From contig CM030937.1 in the NCBI GenBank assembly GCA_018136815.1, forward strand, positions 170,606 to 234,605: DNA of 64,000 nt. The letters run 5' to 3'. The translations under genes were made by a program, and so were the position numbers. Below are positions 1 to 9,301 of the stretch, in pieces. The DNA comes from Isochrysis galbana (taxonomy: Eukaryota > Haptophyta > Isochrysidales > Isochrysidaceae). Numbering within the stretch: position 1 is the first letter of the stretch; each line of letters starts with the position of its first letter. The notes beneath the pieces are model-generated. The model saw nothing but the letters and a program-made list of their open reading frames with translations. It had not been told where the DNA came from and made no database searches.

Positions 1-2
1 TC

Positions 3-320
3 ACCGTCGACAAGACGTTGGCGGACACTGGAGCGGGCCCGTCTATAGTGACGACTGCTCTACTCACCACGTTACCCCGCGACGCCTGCGTCGCACGGGA
101 ACGCGCGACGACGCGACCGCCGCCGCCGCGCGCGCTCACACCACAACCGACAACTCCCACGTCTCTCCGCAAAAGGCGCCAACATTGGCAAGCTTTCGGA
201 GTCGACCCCAAAACAGGCGAGCAAAAGTGGTCCAACGTCAACACCGAGATCGCGGCGGAAATCAACGCACAAGCGTTGACCGGCACTCCTGAATCTGCTC
301 ATCAGAGGGGGTTCGTTTAA
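3..320 (+). pseudogene. Rearranged Ty3/gypsy aspartic protease fragment
   Basis: The reading frame opens with an ADTGAGPS active-site motif, the same as in the protease of the gypsy element at 40572-53847, followed by a matching DACV segment. About 35 residues later it switches to a KRRQHWQAF-like block. In the intact element the equivalent block (KRRSKWQVF) lies roughly 290 residues before the protease, not after it. This is therefore a short, internally rearranged relic of a related element. No start codon or other retroelement domain is present. Confidence 0.75.
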
Positions 321-518
321 CGTATGTTTCCGGCCTGTTACCGTGAATGTTTGAGTGCAGAGTGTTGGTTTGTCTGGTTTTTACCCACTGTATCGCCTGT
401 TGGTGACCTGCAGCCCCCTGAGTACCCCCAAGCCCCGAGTCTTCCGAGTCATCCTTTTGAGTCTACGAGTCCCTACGAGTCCCAATCAAGCGGTATCTGC
501 TCGCCACGCCCTTCCCTA

Positions 519-702
519 CGTCCTCCGTCCCTTCGATTCGCGTTCCGTGCCACTTCCCCGTCAATTTCACACGCCCGTCATTTGCCCTCCCCGTTCTCCC
601 GATGAGCCCGTTCCGGGCTCCCCGGATGAGCCGTGCGCCGCGCTAGCCGCCGGTGCGCCTCCGGAGCTCGTTTCCAAAGAGGAAACGAGCTTCGCTCCGA
701 CA
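519..702 (+). repeat. Left arm of ~185-bp inverted repeat pair
   Basis: This segment recurs in reverse complement at 2620-2809 with a few substitutions, one small insertion near its outer end and a 16-bp length difference near its inner end. Shared landmarks are GATTCGCGTTCCGTGCCAC at the outer side and GAAACGAGC.TCGCTCCGAC at the inner side. The stretch 321-518 before it shows no gene. Confidence 0.8.
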
Positions 703-1345
703 CAAGCAGCCTCCGACGCGTCGCTTGCCGGACAATCGTCGTCCGTCTCGGTGACTGCGTTGCGTACGGCGTCGACATTCCCGCCCTCGCCGGCGCCCTC
801 GCAATCCTCCTCGTCGGAGAGGTGGGAACGGCGCGCCAGCATGGCGAGCTGCAAGGGCGTGGGTGGCGCGTGCCGCTCCCCCCTGCCTCTCTCTCGAAAA
901 ACTCTTACTTTTCTTTTTGAGATGGTGGGCTTTGTTTTGGCCACCCTCCACTGACGACAGTATCACGATAGCTGATATCAGTGATTTGCCAAATTAGAGC
1001 TAATACTGATATAAGGCGCTAATATAAGTCTGATTAGTATTATTACTACTACTAATATCAATAATACTCATAAGTCGTAAGTCGTAAGGGTAAGGGGTAA
1101 GGTCGGGTGGGGGTATAGACGGAGGGCGCGGGCCGGGAGTCACACTAGAACTTCCAGGCTACACGCGGGGTGAGGATTCCAGTTTTCTACATGCTGACAA
1201 ATCGAAATGTATCATGCAATATTCTCGCATGCTGTCCATGGCTGGCCGCACAACTGAAAATACGAGTACGTATGTAGACATTAGCATATGCATGCTCATG
1301 AGCGCCACTGCAGCGCACGCTCCCTGCACTCTGAATCGCCGCGTA
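703..1345. other. Intergenic, partly AT-rich
   Basis: No gene recognised. Bases 955-1080 are AT-rich with short ATA/TAT runs, unlike the GC-rich surroundings. The rest lies downstream of the minus-strand phosphatase gene and probably holds its 3' UTR. Confidence 0.5.
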
Positions 1346-2002
1346 TCAGAGCGTCTTGTATTTGCCTGTCCATTTGGCCATCTTTGTAACAATGAAGAGT
1401 GCCGAGCCGCCCAGGTATGCCGACCAGACCAGGACGAGCGCGAGCCGCGGATCTGCCGCTGCAAGTAAGGCGGCGCCGAGTGCCATCCAGGCGACTGCAG
1501 TGGCGGCGCCAAGGACGGCGCCGACGGCAATTTGTGCATACGTATGGTAGCCACACAAGACGCGCAGTACGCTGATGACAGCGGCGGCCGCGAGCAGCGC
1601 GGCCGAGACGCTCCTCGAGCGAGTGAGCTGCGCCCATCCGACTGCAAGGAAGACACTCACGAGAGCGTGCGAGCTGGGCATGCCGGGGTCGGTGAAGGGC
1701 GCTCCATCTGGACGACGCTGATTGATTGCCAGCTTCAGCCCCTCCGTCCCGTATGTCGCCCCGATCGAGCCCAGCGTGAGGAAGGGAGGCAGGAAGCCGC
1801 GAAGGGAGAGCACTGCGGCCGTGTTTGCACCGACCACCAGCCACTTGGTGGAGGCGTTGGCAAGGCGGAGGGGTGGCGGCGCGCGCAGCACAGGTGACGA
1901 GCATCGGCCCACCCCGCTACGCGCCGGCACCGCCGCCAGCCCTCTCGCGTTCGCGGAGGCAGCCAGGAGGCGGAGCAGCAGCAGACCCCAACGGCACCCC
2001 AT
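1346..2002 (-). CDS. PAP2-family phosphatase, plastid LPP-epsilon-like
   Basis: A 218-residue protein with the three signature motifs of type 2 phosphatidic acid phosphatases. Motif 1 is K90-x6-R97-P98, motif 2 is PSSH (109-112, with catalytic-type H112), and motif 3 is R147-x5-H153 followed by Q157. The Q in motif 3 and the NQRRP/DPGMPSSHA spelling resemble plant plastidic lipid phosphate phosphatase epsilon, and dolichyl-diphosphatases share the HTxxQ pattern. Family knowledge: these enzymes dephosphorylate phosphatidate or related lipid phosphates in membranes. The first ~45 residues are hydrophobic then Ala/Arg-rich, fitting a signal or plastid-targeting presequence. Several later hydrophobic stretches are likely membrane helices. 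A single exon covers the domain. The gene lies inside an inverted-repeat pair. Substrate (phosphatidate versus dolichyl or isoprenyl diphosphate) is not decided. Confidence 0.88.
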   Translation of the reverse strand: MGCRWGLLLLRLLAASANARGLAAVPARSGVGRCSSPVLRAPPPLRLANASTKWLVVGANTAAVLSLRGFLPPFLTLGSIGATYGTEGLKLAINQRRPDGAPFTDPGMPSSHALVSVFLAVGWAQLTRSRSVSAALLAAAAVISVLRVLCGYHTYAQIAVGAVLGAATAVAWMALGAALLAAADPRLALVLVWSAYLGGSALFIVTKMAKWTGKYKTL

Positions 2003-2619
2003 CGCCGAAAGCCCCCGACGGCTTTCGATACGATTCCTACTACTCTAAACCCCCTCTCTCTACAAAATTACTAAAAACACAGGAAAATCCCAAAATGTCC
2101 CGGCGGAGCGCGTTTCGTCGATGCGCAAGATCTCGCGAATCGTCCGCTATCGTTTATTCGCCCTCCACTGTGGATTTTTCCGCCTCCGGACCGCTCTTTG
2201 ATCTTTGATGGGTTGATGGGTCTGCGCGCGCGCGAGCCAAGGCTGACGCGCTGACGCGCCGGCGCGCCGTTTCGGTAGTCATAGTCGGTAGGGCGTTGGC
2301 TCGTTGGCTCGTTGGCTCGTTGGCTCTGGCTCTGGCGAGAATTTCGTTTCAGACTCACTCAAATTTCATTTCGAAATTTTGCTTTCGTGCACTTACCGCC
2401 TTCACCTGAATTCCATCGGGGGTTATTTCGTTTTCATTCGAAATTTGCCTCGAGCGCCGCCGCCCACGCTCGGATCCAACTTTTGATGTTCGATGTTCGC
2501 CAGCGTCTTCGTCTTCTTGCTTCTTGCACGCGGCATTTTGCTACATCCTACCTTCGCCTTCTTTGCCGTCGCCTCCTTTGTCGCCTACCTTGTCGCCTGC
2601 TTTGCCCCTTGCCTAATTC
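2003..2619. other. Upstream region of PAP2 gene with TTGGCTCG microsatellite
   Basis: No gene recognised. Bases ~2296-2337 are a TTGGCTCG/TGGCTC tandem microsatellite. The region holds the presumed promoter of the minus-strand phosphatase gene, but no clear core element stands out. Confidence 0.5.
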
Positions 2620-2809
2620 TGTCGGAGCGGAGCTCGTTTCCTCTTTGAAAGAGCTCTTTGGAAACGAGTCGCGAAGGCGCACTGGCGGCTAGCGCGGCGC
2701 ACGGTCCATCCGGAGAGCCCGGAACGGGCTCATCGGGAGAACGGGGAAGGCAATTGACGGGCATGTGAAATGGACGGGAAAGTGGCACGGAACGCGAATC
2801 GGAGGACGC
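2620..2809 (-). repeat. Right arm of inverted repeat pair
   Basis: Reverse complement of 519-702. The arms enclose about 1.9 kb including the phosphatase gene. The right arm has a 16-bp extra segment (AGAGCTCTTTCAAAG-like) near its inner end. Confidence 0.8.
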
Positions 2810-3259
2810 CACTGGAGGCCATCTGTGTGCGCTGCGCGAGCGCCGAGTGCGCCGAGCCCCCAGCCACCTTTCTTTACTCAGTAGATCTCTCCTCTCTAAC
2901 AACTAACAGCCCTCCCGGCCACCTTTACTGGAGTAGATCTCTTCTCTCTAACAACTAACAGCCCTTCTCTCTCTCTCTCTCTCTCCTTCCCCCCGCCGCG
3001 CCGCCGCCCCCCTCTCTCTTCTTCTCCCGCCCACCCCCCCCACCTGCGATCAAGTCTTTCATAATCAGCCCTCCACATTCCTCTAATTTCTTCTAGGGGA
3101 TCGCACCACTCACTCGTTGTCAGAGGCTCTCCCTCTCTCTACTTTCACCTCTTCCCCACCCTTTTCTAACCTCCTCCCTGCCCCCTCCCCCCGCCTTTTG
3201 TTTTGTCTGAGCTGCCCGCCGTCGCCTCCCTCCCCTCCCTCTCCCTCTCCCTCTCCACA
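2810..3259 (+). promoter_or_regulatory. Upstream/5' UTR region of UDP-glucose dehydrogenase gene
   Basis: Contains a ~51-bp tandem duplication (2881-2913 and 2932-2964, sharing GTAGATCTCT and AACAACTAACAGCCC), then a long pyrimidine-rich tract running almost to the ATG at 3260. The CT-rich leader is the likely 5' UTR or initiator region. This is inferred from position and composition; no TATA box is evident. Confidence 0.45.
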
Positions 3260-5788
3260 ATGGCCGCGGTGATCCCCTACGAGAACCCACCCAAGATCTG
3301 CTGCCTGGGCGCCGGCTATGTGGGCGGGCCGACGATGACGGTGATGGCCAAGATGTGCCCAGACATCAAGGTGAGAGAAGGGGGTGGGCAGGCTGTCCTT
3401 CCCCCCCCCCCCCCCCCCCTTCCTCCCCCGTTCCCCCCACTCACCCCCAGAGTGAACGGGGGGATGGGGTGAGGGTGGGGTGCGGGTGGGGTAAGGGGGG
3501 TGGGGTGGGGGAAGATGGGGAGGGAACGGGAGAGAGGGGGCTAAGCGGAGGAAGGGGGGGGAAGGGAGGGAGGGGCTACAGAGAGGATGGTCCGGGGTTG
3601 AAGGGCTTGGGGAGCGCGCGGGGGGAAGGGGGGCAGGGCGAGAGGGAGGGGGGAGAAAAGTAGCGAAACAGGCCCGGAAGGACGCGAACAGGGCTTTGGA
3701 GAGACCGAGTTGGGGGATAGTGGGGCGGGCGGGCCGCAGCCTTGCCCCCAATGGCTCCCGTCATGCTACCATAATCTTACGCCCATGCACATGCTCTCAA
3801 CCACCACCTCCTTTTGCTGCCCTGCCGCGCACCCCCATTCCCAAAACCGGGGCTCACCTTCCTCACCACCACCCCGCCTGCTCGCTCTCGTTGGCACACG
3901 CGCCCCCCCCCACCCCCGCTCACGTCCTTGCCCACCCGCCCACCTGCTACTCGTTACCGTGCGCCTTGCTGCACATGACGTTCCGTCTGCCAACCCTTAC
4001 GCTATAGGTGACGGTATGTGACCTCAATGCACGCCGGATCGCTGCGTGGAACTCAAGCAACCTGCCTATCTACGAGCCCGGTCTGCAGGAGGTCGTCGAT
4101 GAGGCGCGTGGGCGCAACCTCTTCTTCTCGACCGACATTGAGGCCGCAATCCGCGAGTGCACCATCATCTTCGTCTCAGTGCCAACGCCCACCAAGAAGA
4201 GTGGCATCGGTGTGCGGCCGCGCCAACTCGTCGCCGCCTGCTGCCGTCCCGTCTCCCCCTCCTCTCCCTTCGGGAACCTTGAGTGACCCCCCAGTCCATC
4301 CCTAATCCTTGCAGGCGCAGGCGAGGCGGCAGATCTTACGTACTGGGAATTGGCGGCGCGCCAGATTGCTGCTGTGTGCAACTCGATGGAGGATCACCCG
4401 CCAAAAATCATTGTCGAGAAGTCGACCGTGCCTGTCAAGACTGCCGACGCAATGGCCGCCGTCATGGCTGCCGCCTGCACGGGGACCAACTTCCAGGCGA
4501 GTGCCGCTGCTCACCCACGTGCGCGAGTAGCTGCCACGTCCCAACCTCATCCCTGGTCACCCACGCGCAGGTGCTCTCTAACCCCGAGTTCCTCGCCGAG
4601 GGCACCGCCATTGAGGACCTCTTCCGCCCCGACCGTGTGCTCGTCGGCGGGCCGCAGACGCCACAGGGCCTCGCGGCCATAGACTGCCTCGCCACCGTCT
4701 ACCAACGATGGGTGCGCGTCTCGCCGCGACACGCAGCCTCGTCGACCGCAGCGCCTGACGCCGTTCCCACCGGCTCCCTACACGGCGTGCCCCCCGCACA
4801 TCCCGTAGGTACCCAAGGAACGCTTGCTGACGACCAACTTGTGGTCTGCCGAGCTAACCAAGCTGGCGGCCAACGCCTTCCTCGCGCAACGAATCTCGTC
4901 TATCAACTCCATCTCGGCGTTATGCGAGGCAACAGGCGCTGATGTAAACGAGGTCGCTCACGCAATCGGCGTCGACAGCCGCATTGGCCCTAAGTTCCTC
5001 AAAGCGTCGGTTGGTTTCGGCGGCTCGTGCTTCCAGAAGGACATCCTTAACCTCGTGTACCTCTGCCGCTCGTTCGGCTTGCCAGAGGTAGCAGAATACT
5101 GGCATCAGGTGCGCCACGTCCGCTGCCGTGACGCTCCCGTGATTTTCCTCTTGTCCACACGCACCGCGTCAACACCGACCCGCCAACTTGTCACCCACTG
5201 CTGCATCCCAGGTCATCGCAATGAACGACTGGCAGAAGCGTCGCTTCGCCAACGAGATGGTCAGCTCGATGTTCAACACTGTCTCTGGCAAGCGGATCGC
5301 TGTGCTCGGATTCGCCTTCAAGAAGGACACCGGCGACACGCGCGAGTCGCCCGCCATCGACGTTTGTCGCTGCCTGCTTGAGGAGCGAGCCAAGCTCGCC
5401 ATCTATGATCCCAAGGTAAGCGCAAGCGGGTCCTTAGCCGACAGGATACCTTGACCATGCGTCCGGCCTGGGGCCCTGCTCACCACGCTCCACGCATGCT
5501 CAGGTGTCGCGCGACCAATACTACGAGGACCTGGGCAAGGAGGCGATGGAGAAGATCGAGATCGACGATGATCCCTATATTGCCTGCGCGGGAGCGCACG
5601 CAATCGCCATCATTACTGAGTGGGACGTGTTCAAGACGCTCGACTACAAGAAGATCTTCGACTCCATGTCTAAGCCCGCCTTCATCTTTGACGGTCGTAA
5701 CTTGCTGGACCACAAGAAGCTTGCGGACATTGGCTTTACAGTGTGGGCAGTTGGCAAGGACATGAAGAAGGTACTCGCTGGGCAGTAA
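3260..5788 (+). CDS. UGDH: UDP-glucose 6-dehydrogenase (7 exons)
   Basis: Exons 3260-3370, 4008-4209, 4315-4496, 4571-4711, 4809-5108, 5212-5415 and 5504-5788 join into a 474-residue protein, close to the usual ~480-495. It has the NAD-binding GAGYVGG loop (17-23), the conserved [19 protein letters not shown] and [10 protein letters not shown] blocks, and catalytic-type K230, N234 and C286 (in [10 protein letters not shown]). All sit ten residues after their human UGDH counterparts. The enzyme oxidises UDP-glucose to UDP-glucuronate with two NAD+, feeding polysaccharide precursors in the cytosol. All introns are phase 0 except intron 2 (phase 1). Intron 3 (4497-4570) uses a GC donor (CAG|GCGAGT). 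Intron 1 is 637 bp and contains C- and G-rich low-complexity tracts. The exon joins are deduced from reading frame and homology; the start is the first ATG, with the Rossmann loop right behind it. Confidence 0.95.
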
Positions 5789-6584
5789 AGCACGCGCTCC
5801 GGCACGCTCCGGCTCAAAATGGGAGTCGGCACCCCGCTGGGTGGATGAACGGGAAGGTGCCCCGGGCCGGCCTTATTGCGCGATTCGCGGCCATCTATTA
5901 TGGTGGGCGGCCGCCTTGCCCCGATCCGGTGTGAAGGGCGGCGGGAAGCTTTGCTGTCTTCCAGGCTTGCATGAATCGCATGCTGGGGATTGATGAGAGA
6001 GAGGTCGACGGCCAGCAGCGCACTGTTGCCCCTCGCTCGCAGCATTTACTGTAGCCGGTGTCAAATAAGATGCTTGGTTGGGCAACTGTTTGTCAGGGCG
6101 TGTGCTAACTTGCTCGGGTGGAGATCCGCTTAATTTGTCGCCTACTCTAGCAAGCCGGCTCGTGTCCAAGCATCAACCTTTCTTGCGCGCCCCTCGCTTT
6201 GCCGGTGGTGTGTCGGTGTGTCAGATTTTTGCTCGGATTGGGGTGGGCGGCGTTGCATGAGCGATGTGCCTACGGAGCTCGATGCGCACCATGCGTTCAC
6301 TAAGGAATTCCAAAAACTCTCAAGAAAAGAAAAAGCTTAACTTTTAACGGACCGGCAAAGCCGCGGGACGAAACGCTTGTCAATACCGAACAAAACGTGG
6401 TCGCACTTAGCCTTAGTCGCTATAATGGTACCTATTTAAATTTTGAATGAGAGTTAGTACCGCTAATGCCCTTTGCCTTGCACCAACTCGCCAGGCCATA
6501 GACCCACGATCGCTCTATGGCCCCGAGCACGAGCTATCCCACCAGCACAAACTTATGCCACCCCATACCCCATGTATTAATTAT
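5789..6584. other. Intergenic 3' of UGDH
   Basis: No gene recognised. Holds the presumed 3' UTR of the dehydrogenase. From about 6300 the composition becomes AT-richer up to the start of LINE-derived repeats. Confidence 0.5.
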
Positions 6585-6589
6585 GGCTA

Positions 6590-6775
6590 TTATGAAAAAA
6601 AAATCTTCTTAAAAGTTCCCGCTACATGTGCGGCGTGAGGCAGAGTGCTAGTGAACCTCCCTACTACCCAAACCTACCCCCTGTCAACCCCCTCCCCCTT
6701 CCCCAGTTCTCTCTTTAGCGGAGAAGCTGGTTCGGGGGGAGGCTGCGCGCGCTGCTTCGGCCAGGAGTTGGGAAA
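6590..6775 (-). mobile_element. LINE 3'-end copy (5'-truncated)
   Basis: Read on the minus strand, this matches the 3' UTR of the LINE at 12772-15232 (its bases ~15045-15232). It includes the CCGAAGCAGCGCGCG block, the CCCCTTCCCC-type purine/pyrimidine tract, the CACGCCGCA block and the terminal TTTTAAGAAGATTTTTT. Only the 3' UTR is present, typical of aborted target-primed reverse transcription. Confidence 0.75.
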
Positions 6776-6799
6776 AAAATCTTCTTAAAAATCCCTGCT

Positions 6800-7579
6800 A
6801 GAGCTGCTTAACGTTAAGCGCTGAACATTGTTCAGATTCTGAACAAGAACAACACTTAGCAACAAGCCTCTGAGCCGAACAAGAACAACAACGAGCAGTT
6901 GAACAAGAACAAAAAGAACACGAAGCGGCGACTGAACACTATGAACAGTGTTGAACACAGTTGCCAGTGTCGAGTGTCTAGCTAGCAATGTGCGTACACC
7001 GTAGGCGTCGGCTTCGCCTGCGGCGGGCCTCTCATTATATTAAAAAGTGGTCCTCTCTCTCTCGCTATAGGTGTAGCTTATGATGCACATAGAGAGCGGG
7101 AGCCATGTCGTCGGCGGTCGCCTCTCTCGCGCGTCACCTCTCTACAAAAAGAGAATGTTCACTCCCACACTCCCACTCCTTTATTTACTGAAAATGTTCA
7201 CACACCTTTTCGACGACTATTAGAACTCCCCTCTAACCTCTAACCAACCTACTTTTTCGGTTGCCCCTAGCCCTAACCCTGAACCCTCTCCCTAACCCTA
7301 ACCCTAATTACTTAGGGGTGGTTAGTTAGGGTTAGGGTTAGGAGATATGTATATGTATGTAGCATACGCGTACCCGCATGCATGCGTATATACGTGCATA
7401 CGCCGCCGAGCCGCCGCCGAAGAGCCTCCGCCTGAACAACAGGAACAGGTGTGAGGAGACCACTGAACAAGAACAACGTTGAGGATCGGCCTTGAACACA
7501 AGTGAACATGAACAATGTTTGAGTTTTTAGTCGAACGCTCACTGAACGTTGGGTCCCAAAGTAAACGTTAGGCAGCTCT
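6800..7579. mobile_element. 780-bp TIR element, MULE-like, non-autonomous
   Basis: The termini are imperfect inverted repeats (AGAGCTGCTTAACGTT at 6800, AGAGCTGCCTAACGTT reading inward from 7579). It is flanked by a perfect 10-bp direct repeat AATCCCTGCT at 6790-6799 and 7580-7589. A 9-11 bp duplication fits Mutator-like transposons, but no transposase is present. The interior is rich in GAACAAGAACAA-type repeats near both ends and has telomere-like repeats in the middle. Family assignment is inferred only from target-duplication length. Confidence 0.7.
7268..7342. repeat. Head-to-head telomere-like repeats
   Basis: Several CCCTAA units (7268-7307) are followed after a short spacer by TTAGGG units (7322-7342), forming an inverted, hairpin-capable interstitial telomeric sequence. 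It lies inside the TIR element, not at a chromosome end. Confidence 0.8.
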
Positions 7580-7641
7580 AATCCCTGCTACTTGTGCGGC
7601 ATGAGCATGAGGCAGTGTGCTCGTGGACCTAGCGCAAGCGC

Positions 7642-7899
7642 ATGGCGCCGCCAAAGAAAACCATCCAAGAGGCCTTGAACCCGGACAAGCCCGAGCTTTG
7701 CAAACGCTTCCCCAATGGGAAATGCCCCATGAACATCGTGGGTAAGGCGTGCAACCGCTCGCACGATTATCCAGGCGCATGGAAAGCCGGCGTGTGCACG
7801 ATCGTGTGCGCACTCCCACGCGCGAGCGCCGGACTCCCCGGAAAGCAACCAAAAGGAGGATTCTGCGCCTTAGAGGGAGGGAAGATAAGGGCGGTGTAG
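7642..7899 (+). CDS. Small Cys/His-motif ORF, function unknown
   Basis: An 85-codon ORF starting at an ATG. It contains C-x7-C-x8-C-x3-H (from LCKRFPNGKC to CNRSH), resembling a CCCH-type zinc finger as found in some retroelement nucleocapsid-like proteins and RNA-binding proteins. It follows LINE-derived sequence directly, so it may be a remnant of a mobile-element ORF rather than a host gene. No upstream signals are clear and it could be spurious. Confidence 0.3.
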   Translation: MAPPKKTIQEALNPDKPELCKRFPNGKCPMNIVGKACNRSHDYPGAWKAGVCTIVCALPRASAGLPGKQPKGGFCALEGGKIRAV

Positions 7900-9301
7900 T
7901 TAGCGAAGGGGAGTCCCGCAACTAGTAGGTGTGTAGCCCTGAATCTTTAGAAGTTTTTTTTTTGCTCTGTCTGGCTCGGCTTGTATCACCTTCTCTTATA
8001 TCTCATAGAATCTCTCTCGCTGGCTCGGCGAGAGGCGAGAGGGTGCTCCCGGGCGAGCGCGCCAGAAACACAAGACGAAAGAGTAAAAGGGGCGACGGGA
8101 AAAAAAAAAGGACACGGGAAACTCTAGGAACAGAGGGAAAACTAATGGAACGAAGGGGAGAGCCGGGCATCGGAGGGGGGAAGCGAGGGGCGAGCGGGGG
8201 GAAACTCCGAGCCTCGTGGGCCGAGGGAACAAAAGGAACCGCTGGGGTTGCATGGAAGGAGGAAAGGAAGGGATCCCGGTTGGAGCTGCATGCGAGGGGA
8301 CCGGGAGAGAGGGGCGGAAGGAGAGACACGCTCGAAGAATATAGTGTGTCGGGGACGCTCCCCCTTGCATGTGAGGGGGCGCGCTCTAAGGATAGAGCGT
8401 GCCGCGTGGGGTGTTCCCCTTACCCGCAACAAGGTCGAAAGTCGTTGGTGTCGTTTTCGGTTGCCGTTAGCTTACGAAGATTTTGATGAAATACGGGCAG
8501 TGAAGAGCGCAAAACCTCTTGAAGGGCGTGTGCCGATTTCGACGCTTCATCTCCGCGTTGCGGCCCTAGCGTTAGCCTCCGCCCCCCCCCTCCCCCCCCC
8601 CGGTCGCGTAGCTTTTTTTGTTTCGCACGTAACGCAGCCGAACCGGAGGGAAGGGATACCAAATTAAGGCAAGCCGCCTCGCACCTCGCTAAGCAATAAG
8701 CAACGGCGCGGGAGGGGAAGAAACCGGAGGGAAGGGAGACCAAATGACAAATGAAGGCAAGCGGCCTCTGCCAAGAGGCAGCGCAGGGGGGTGGATGGTT
8801 CTCGCCACCCATGAGGCGGGTCGTGAGGGGGGGGGGGGGGGGGGGCGAGGCCCCCCTCCATGAAGACCAATCATAAGATTAGTTGATGGGCTTGGTTGCT
8901 CAAAAATACGATTTTTTTGCGGAGCCCGTGTTTGACCGAGCTAGTGTGACAAGTGGCTAGTGGGGTTGAGTGGGGCATAACACAATATACTACTATATTC
9001 ATTTATTTAGTCTGCACGCCACCAACTCCGCACTCGTGGCAAGGTGCATGTGTGCTACGCTAGTTCCAACCCGAATGCCGAGTCCCGCCCAATCGTGCAA
9101 AACGGTGTGCCACATACAACTTGGTGTAAGGCGGCACACGCCCGCGCTAGGAACGCACGGATACAACATCGTTGTCCAAAGCAGGCGGTGGGCTTTACGA
9201 GCGCCACCTCCATCGGCTGTGACATTAGGCGAGACGATCGGGGACGAGGCGATCCTCCACAGTTCCCAAGGTTCTCGTTGGCACTCTATTTTGACATAGC
9301 C
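7900..9301. other. Non-coding, purine-rich tract and short dispersed repeats
   Basis: No gene recognised. Bases ~8080-8340 are AG-rich. Two copies of a short dispersed motif (ACCAAAT..AGGCAAGC.GCCTC) occur near 8657 and 8739, each preceded by ACCGGAGGGAAGGGA. A G-run lies at 8828-8844. Long open frames on both strands here have biased, low-complexity translations. Confidence 0.5.

Larger units (their letters stand above)
6774..7626 (-). mobile_element. Second LINE 3'-end copy, split by a TIR element
   Basis: Bases 6774-6799 and 7590-7626 together read as another minus-strand LINE 3' terminus (AAAAAATCTTCTTAAAA ... CCCTGCTACTTGTGCGGC ... GGCAGTGTGCT). It directly abuts the previous copy and is interrupted by the element at 6800-7579. 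Confidence 0.65.

Noticed and set aside
7262-7345. A true telomere or chromosome end
   Set aside because: Repeats are few, inverted head to head, internal to a TIR element and flanked by unique sequence on both sides.
7929-8486. 185-codon plus-strand ORF
   Set aside because: Arg/Gly/Glu-rich translation of an AG-rich tract; no motif or splice support.
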